From NCBI GenBank assembly GCA_947581665.1, contig CANPVI010000069.1:1-7776 (forward strand): 7,776 nt of DNA, read 5' to 3'. Each line of letters starts with the position of its first letter. The stretch's first letter is position 1. Origin of the DNA: an uncultured Atopobiaceae bacterium. Lineage in GTDB: Bacteria; Actinomycetota; Coriobacteriia; Coriobacteriales; Atopobiaceae. Under the pieces are notes generated by a model. That model did not search any database. It saw nothing but the letters and a program-made list of their open reading frames with translations, and was not told the DNA's origin. The translations under genes and the position numbers were made by a program. Positions 5,948-7,776 of this stretch are shown here, one piece after another.

Positions 5948-5976
5948 GCGCGTGCGGCCCCGCCGGCCGCGTGCGC
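5948..5976 (+). terminator. Strong GC hairpin between transporter gene and alaS, possible U-less terminator
   Basis: GCGCGTGCGGCC (5948-5959) and GGCCGCGTGCGC (5965-5976) form a 12-pair stem, including two G-U wobbles, around a 5-base CCGCC loop. It begins 8 bases after the transporter stop codon. No T tract follows on either strand, so it would be a U-less terminator of the sort proposed for high-GC actinomycetes, an RNA-stability element, or a structure in the alaS leader. It is much too short to be a T-box. Confidence 0.5.
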
Positions 5977-6004
5977 GCCCAGACGATCACACCCCGCTCC
6001 GATT

Positions 6005-6009
6005 GGGAG
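6005..6009 (+). promoter_or_regulatory. Ribosome binding site of alaS
   Basis: GGGAG sits 5 bases before ATG 6015. It favours this start over the in-frame GTG at 5946, which would read through the hairpin. The ATG at 6010 is in another frame. Confidence 0.6.
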
Positions 6010-6014
6010 ATGCC

Positions 6015-7776
6015 ATGGCCCCTGCCGCGCCCACCCCCTCAAGCACCGCCGAGATCCGCTCCGCCTTCCTCGACTTCTTCGCCGAGAAGGGCTGCAGCGT
6101 CTGGCGCTCGTCCTCGCTCATCCCCGAGGATCCGTCGCTCCTCGTGACGAACGCGGGCATGAACCAGTTCAAGTCCTACTACCTCGGCACGAAGACGATG
6201 GATTCCATCGGCGCGGCGTCCTGCCAGAAGTGCCTGCGCACCAACGACATCGACGTGATCGGCCTCGATGGGCGCCACCTCTCGTTCTTCGAGATGCTCG
6301 GCAACTTCTCCTTCGGCGGCTACGGCAAGCGCGAGGCCTGCGAGTGGGCGCTCGAGTTCGTGTGCGACTACCTGAGGCTCCCCAAGGATCGCCTCTACTG
6401 CACCGTCTTCACCGACGATGACGAGTGCGAGGAGATCTGGAGGGAGCTCGGCATCGAGGCGAGCCACATCTCGCGCCTCGGCGAGGAGGACAACTTCTGG
6501 GCGGCCGGCCCCACCGGCCCCTGCGGCCCGTGCTCCGAGATCTACTACGACCAAGGCCCCGAGGTGGGCTGCGGCAGGCCCGAGTGCGCGCCCGGCTGCG
6601 ATTGCGATCGCTTCCTCGAGTTCTGGAACCTCGTCTTCACGCAGTACGACCGCCAGGAGGACGGTACGCTCGTCGACCTGCCGCACAGAAACGTCGACAC
6701 CGGCATGGGCCTCGAACGCATCGCGGCCATCATGCAGGGCAAATCCTCGAACTACGACGGCGACATCCTCTCCTCGCTGATCGAGCTCGGCGAGCGCAAG
6801 AGCGGCGCGCGCTATGGCGAGCGCGAATCCACGGACGTGTCGCTGCGCATCATCGCCGACCATACCCGCGCCGTCTCGTTCATGATCGCGGACGGCATCC
6901 TTCCCTCGAACGAGGGTCGCGGCTACATCCTGCGCCGCCTCCTTCGCCGCGCGATCTTCCATGGGCGCATGCTCGGCATCGAGGGCGCCTTCGTGGGCGA
7001 GTTCGCCACGCTCGTGCGCGAGCTCATGGGCGACGTGTACCCCGAGCTCAAGGATAACGAGGCGCTCGTGCAGGGCACGATCGCGGCCGAGGAGGAGCGC
7101 TTCTCCAAGACCCTCGAGACCGGTCGGAGCTACCTCATGGACGCCATGGCCTCGCTCTCCGCGGGCGACGCGATCTCCGGCGAGACGGCCTTCACGCTCC
7201 ACGACACCTACGGCTTCCCCGTCGACCTCACGCGCGAGATCGGCGAGGGCAAGGGGCTCACGGTGGACATGGAGGGCTTCGAGGCCCTCATGGAGGCGCA
7301 GCGCGCGCGTGCGCGTTCGGCGCTCGCCACGGAGGATGACGCGTGGAGCGGCCTCGACCTTTGGACGGGCCTCGCGGATGAGCTCGGCCAGACGGTCTTC
7401 ACGGGCTACGAGGACGTGGTGGCGGACGGGCTCACCGTGCGCTCGATCGTGGCCGCGGGTGAGCGCGTGGAGCGCGCGGGCGCGGGCTCGGAGGCGGAGG
7501 TCGTGCTCGACGCCACGCCCTTCTACGCCGAGAAGGGCGGCCAGGTGGGAGACGAGGGGCTCCTGCTCGCGGATGGCCTTCGCTTCGTCGTGGACGACTG
7601 CCAGGTGCGAGGCGACGGGCTCACGTCGCACATCGGGCGCGTGGAGGAGGGCGACCTCTTCGTCGGCCAGACCCTCCGCGCGGTGGTGGACGTGGAGCGT
7701 CGCGAGCTCATCCGCAGGAACCACACCGCAATGCACCTCCTCGACAGCGCGCTTCGCCAGGTGCTCGGCGAGCATG
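6015..7776 (+). CDS. alaS: Alanyl-tRNA synthetase, 3'-truncated by window edge
   Basis: AlaRS is the cytoplasmic class II enzyme that charges tRNA-Ala and hydrolyses mischarged Ser- or Gly-tRNA-Ala. The frame starts at ATG 6015 and is open to the end of the window: 587 complete codons of a protein usually near 870-880 aa. The family N-terminus TAEIRSAFLDFFAEKG (11-26) is at the expected place. Class II motif 1 region is RSSSLIPEDPSLLVTNAGMNQFK (31-53), motif 2 is SFFEMLGNFSFGGY (90-103) and motif 3 is DTGMGLERIAAIMQG (228-242). GPTGPCGPCSEI (165-176) is also conserved. Cys186, Cys191, Cys195 and Cys197 form a CxxxxCxxxCxC cluster just before DRFLEFWNLVFTQ, possibly metal-binding. The tRNA-recognition domain follows, then the start of the editing domain with TPFYAEKGGQVGDEG (501-515) and the zinc-binding HxxxH pair His570/His574. 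The rest of the editing domain and the C-Ala domain lie outside. It is separated from the transporter gene by 75 bases and a strong hairpin, so it may have its own promoter, which I cannot identify. Confidence 0.96.
   Translation, partial: MAPAAPTPSSTAEIRSAFLDFFAEKGCSVWRSSSLIPEDPSLLVTNAGMNQFKSYYLGTKTMDSIGAASCQKCLRTNDIDVIGLDGRHLSFFEMLGNFSFGGYGKREACEWALEFVCDYLRLPKDRLYCTVFTDDDECEEIWRELGIEASHISRLGEEDNFWAAGPTGPCGPCSEIYYDQGPEVGCGRPECAPGCDCDRFLEFWNLVFTQYDRQEDGTLVDLPHRNVDTGMGLERIAAIMQGKSSNYDGDILSSLIELGERKSGARYGERESTDVSLRIIADHTRAVSFMIADGILPSNEGRGYILRRLLRRAIFHGRMLGIEGAFVGEFATLVRELMGDVYPELKDNEALVQGTIAAEEERFSKTLETGRSYLMDAMASLSAGDAISGETAFTLHDTYGFPVDLTREIGEGKGLTVDMEGFEALMEAQRARARSALATEDDAWSGLDLWTGLADELGQTVFTGYEDVVADGLTVRSIVAAGERVERAGAGSEAEVVLDATPFYAEKGGQVGDEGLLLADGLRFVVDDCQVRGDGLTSHIGRVEEGDLFVGQTLRAVVDVERRELIRRNHTAMHLLDSALRQVLGEH

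Noticed and set aside
5940..6014. T-box or other riboswitch before alaS
   Set aside because: The gap is only 75 bases and lacks room for specifier and antiterminator domains; only a simple hairpin is visible.
5946..6014. Upstream in-frame GTG start for alaS
   Set aside because: It would translate through the hairpin and add 23 residues not seen in the family; ATG 6015 has a properly spaced GGGAG.
6039..7775. A 578-codon minus-strand open frame
   Set aside because: It is the mirror of alaS, whose motifs are certain, and has the same low-complexity Ala/Glu/Arg/His make-up.

Overview
This is a GC-rich bacterial window (about two-thirds G+C by eye) packed with plus-strand genes and very short gaps. 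I see no tRNA, rRNA, CRISPR array, insertion sequence or phage gene. Codons favour G or C at the third position throughout, and nothing looks recently acquired. The gene families, the SigB/SigF-type sigma factor paired with an RsbW-like protein, and the composition all point to an actinomycete (Actinomycetota). My best guess is an anaerobic Coriobacteriia-type organism, but that is inference from style and gene content and not proven by any marker here.

Layout. (1) Bases 1-807 hold the end of ureD, a urease assembly chaperone; it lacks its first codons and is probably the last gene of an upstream urease operon. (2) Bases 859-2226 hold rarA, the replication-fork AAA+ ATPase. (3) A promoter-bearing gap at 2227-2327 is followed by a tight four-gene cluster: a one-TM DUF948-like coiled-coil protein (2328-2933), an RsbW-like anti-sigma/GHKL protein (3002-3406), a SigB/SigF-family sigma factor overlapping it by 14 bases (3393-4229), and an AI-2E/PerM-family membrane transporter with an unusually long charged tail (4248-5939). 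(4) After a very strong GC hairpin (5948-5976), alaS for alanyl-tRNA synthetase starts at 6015 and runs off the window end.

How the parts fit. The centre reads as a general-stress sigma module. A GGGTAC element with an upstream GCTT at SigB/SigF-like spacing sits before the first gene and would make the module self-activating. GGGTA is seen nowhere else on the plus strand. The putative anti-sigma protein lacks the N-box asparagine and the glycine-rich G box expected of an active RsbW kinase, and no RsbV antagonist gene is present. If it controls the sigma factor, it may do so other than by the textbook ATP-dependent partner switch. A run of eight G inside the sigma gene could add slippage-based switching; a one-base change either way gives an early stop before region 4. 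The flanking genes (ureD, rarA, alaS) are conventional.
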